The notes below the pieces were generated by a model, which made no database searches, was not told the origin of the DNA, and saw only the letters and a program-made list of their open reading frames with translations. Below are positions 12,004 through 12,203 of a DNA stretch of 12,203 nt, in pieces. A program made the translations under genes and the position numbers. The stretch spans positions 1 to 12,203 of the forward strand of contig JAKLIM010000080.1 in the NCBI GenBank assembly GCA_022709605.1, read 5' to 3'. Numbering within the stretch: position 1 is the first letter of the stretch; every line of letters starts with the position of its first letter. The stretch comes from Bacteroidota bacterium (GTDB lineage: Bacteria; Bacteroidota; Bacteroidia; Bacteroidales; Paludibacteraceae).

Positions 12004-12203
12004 CTATTTTTTATTTTTTCCATTCCCATTTTTCCCATGATTTTCTTTATTACCATTGCCCTTGTTCTTTTTCATTTGCTGGTTACCACTTTGATTAGAA
12101 ATGTGCTGTTTATTCTGATTATTTTTCCTCACACCTATGTTTTTTTGAGGTTTACCCACATAGCCTTTTGCATATTTAATTTTATGCTGTTTGAAATGGT
12201 AAT
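12004..12203 (-). CDS. C-terminal tail of a basic Lys/Asn/Gly-rich protein, 5' end cut by window edge
   Basis: On the minus strand one frame stays open from the right edge (codons from 12201) to a TAG at 12004-12006 and encodes 65 residues. It begins YHFKQHKIKYAKGYVG, continues with a QN-rich linker, and ends in a highly basic, low-complexity tail (MKKNKGNGNKENHGKNGNG then KNKK). The other two frames have stops within this stretch. There is not enough to identify a family. Such KN/KG-rich tails often follow a folded or membrane domain and bind nucleic acid or acidic polymers, but that is only a general possibility. The long basic tail could also be disordered with no specific role. Confidence 0.55.
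   Translation of the reverse strand, partial: YHFKQHKIKYAKGYVGKPQKNIGVRKNNQNKQHISNQSGNQQMKKNKGNGNKENHGKNGNGKNKK

Overview
The window looks like a chromosomal segment from a low-GC member of the Bacteroidetes (Bacteroidota), most like free-living Bacteroidales or Marinilabiliales. The evidence is indirect but consistent: A/T-rich leaders without clear Shine-Dalgarno sequences, candidate -7 promoter boxes ending in TTTG, small PorT-like outer-membrane barrels, a hybrid kinase with a solitary receiver, and an AraC regulator with a small ferredoxin-like N-terminus. I cannot assign a genus. All 16 genes I can support lie on the minus strand, so transcription runs from high to low coordinates. Both ends are cut: the C-terminal tail of a Lys/Asn-rich protein at the right edge and an AI-2E-family (PerM/YhhT-like) permease lacking its C-terminus at the left edge.

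Reading in the direction of transcription. (1) 12203-12004: tail of an unrecognised basic protein, then about 400 bp of intergenic DNA with a roughly 93-nt inverted-repeat element. (2) 11601-8601: a signalling operon of an AraC-type regulator, a PAS/HisKA/HATPase/REC/Hpt hybrid histidine kinase and a stand-alone receiver, closed by an intrinsic terminator. (3) 8275-6882: an OmpA/YiaD-like lipoprotein and a small beta-barrel protein, closed by a strong terminator. (4) 6446-5369: an M48 metalloprotease lipoprotein and a GlsB/YeaQ membrane protein, closed by a strong terminator. (5) 5139-1097: a second small beta-barrel protein, YtxH, a YqjE/holin-III-like membrane protein, an unrecognised conserved-looking protein, a coiled-coil lipoprotein, two tandemly duplicated lipoproteins and a third beta-barrel protein, closed by a terminator. 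(6) 960-1: the AI-2E-family permease.

The main observation is that blocks 3, 4 and 5 each begin with the same promoter architecture. It has a CTTTG-type -7 box. Exactly 30 bp upstream is a 41-bp conserved block with a TTACA direct repeat at 21-bp spacing, followed by CACG. The three copies (5181-5251, 6597-6667, 8426-8496) align without gaps. Their genes (YtxH, GlsB/YeaQ, M48 protease, OmpA/YiaD-like, YqjE-like, coiled-coil lipoprotein) resemble general-stress or envelope-maintenance genes of other bacteria. I infer a co-regulated envelope/general-stress regulon driven by an activator or alternative sigma factor that I cannot identify. The adjacent signalling operon is only a positional candidate.

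Intergenic DNA carries several repeat types: heptamer AGTAAAT-like and octamer GTTTGAAA arrays, a perfect 24-bp palindrome, and two imperfect palindromes sharing a CCGATAGCT core. These look like small dispersed repeats, not CRISPR arrays or complete insertion sequences.
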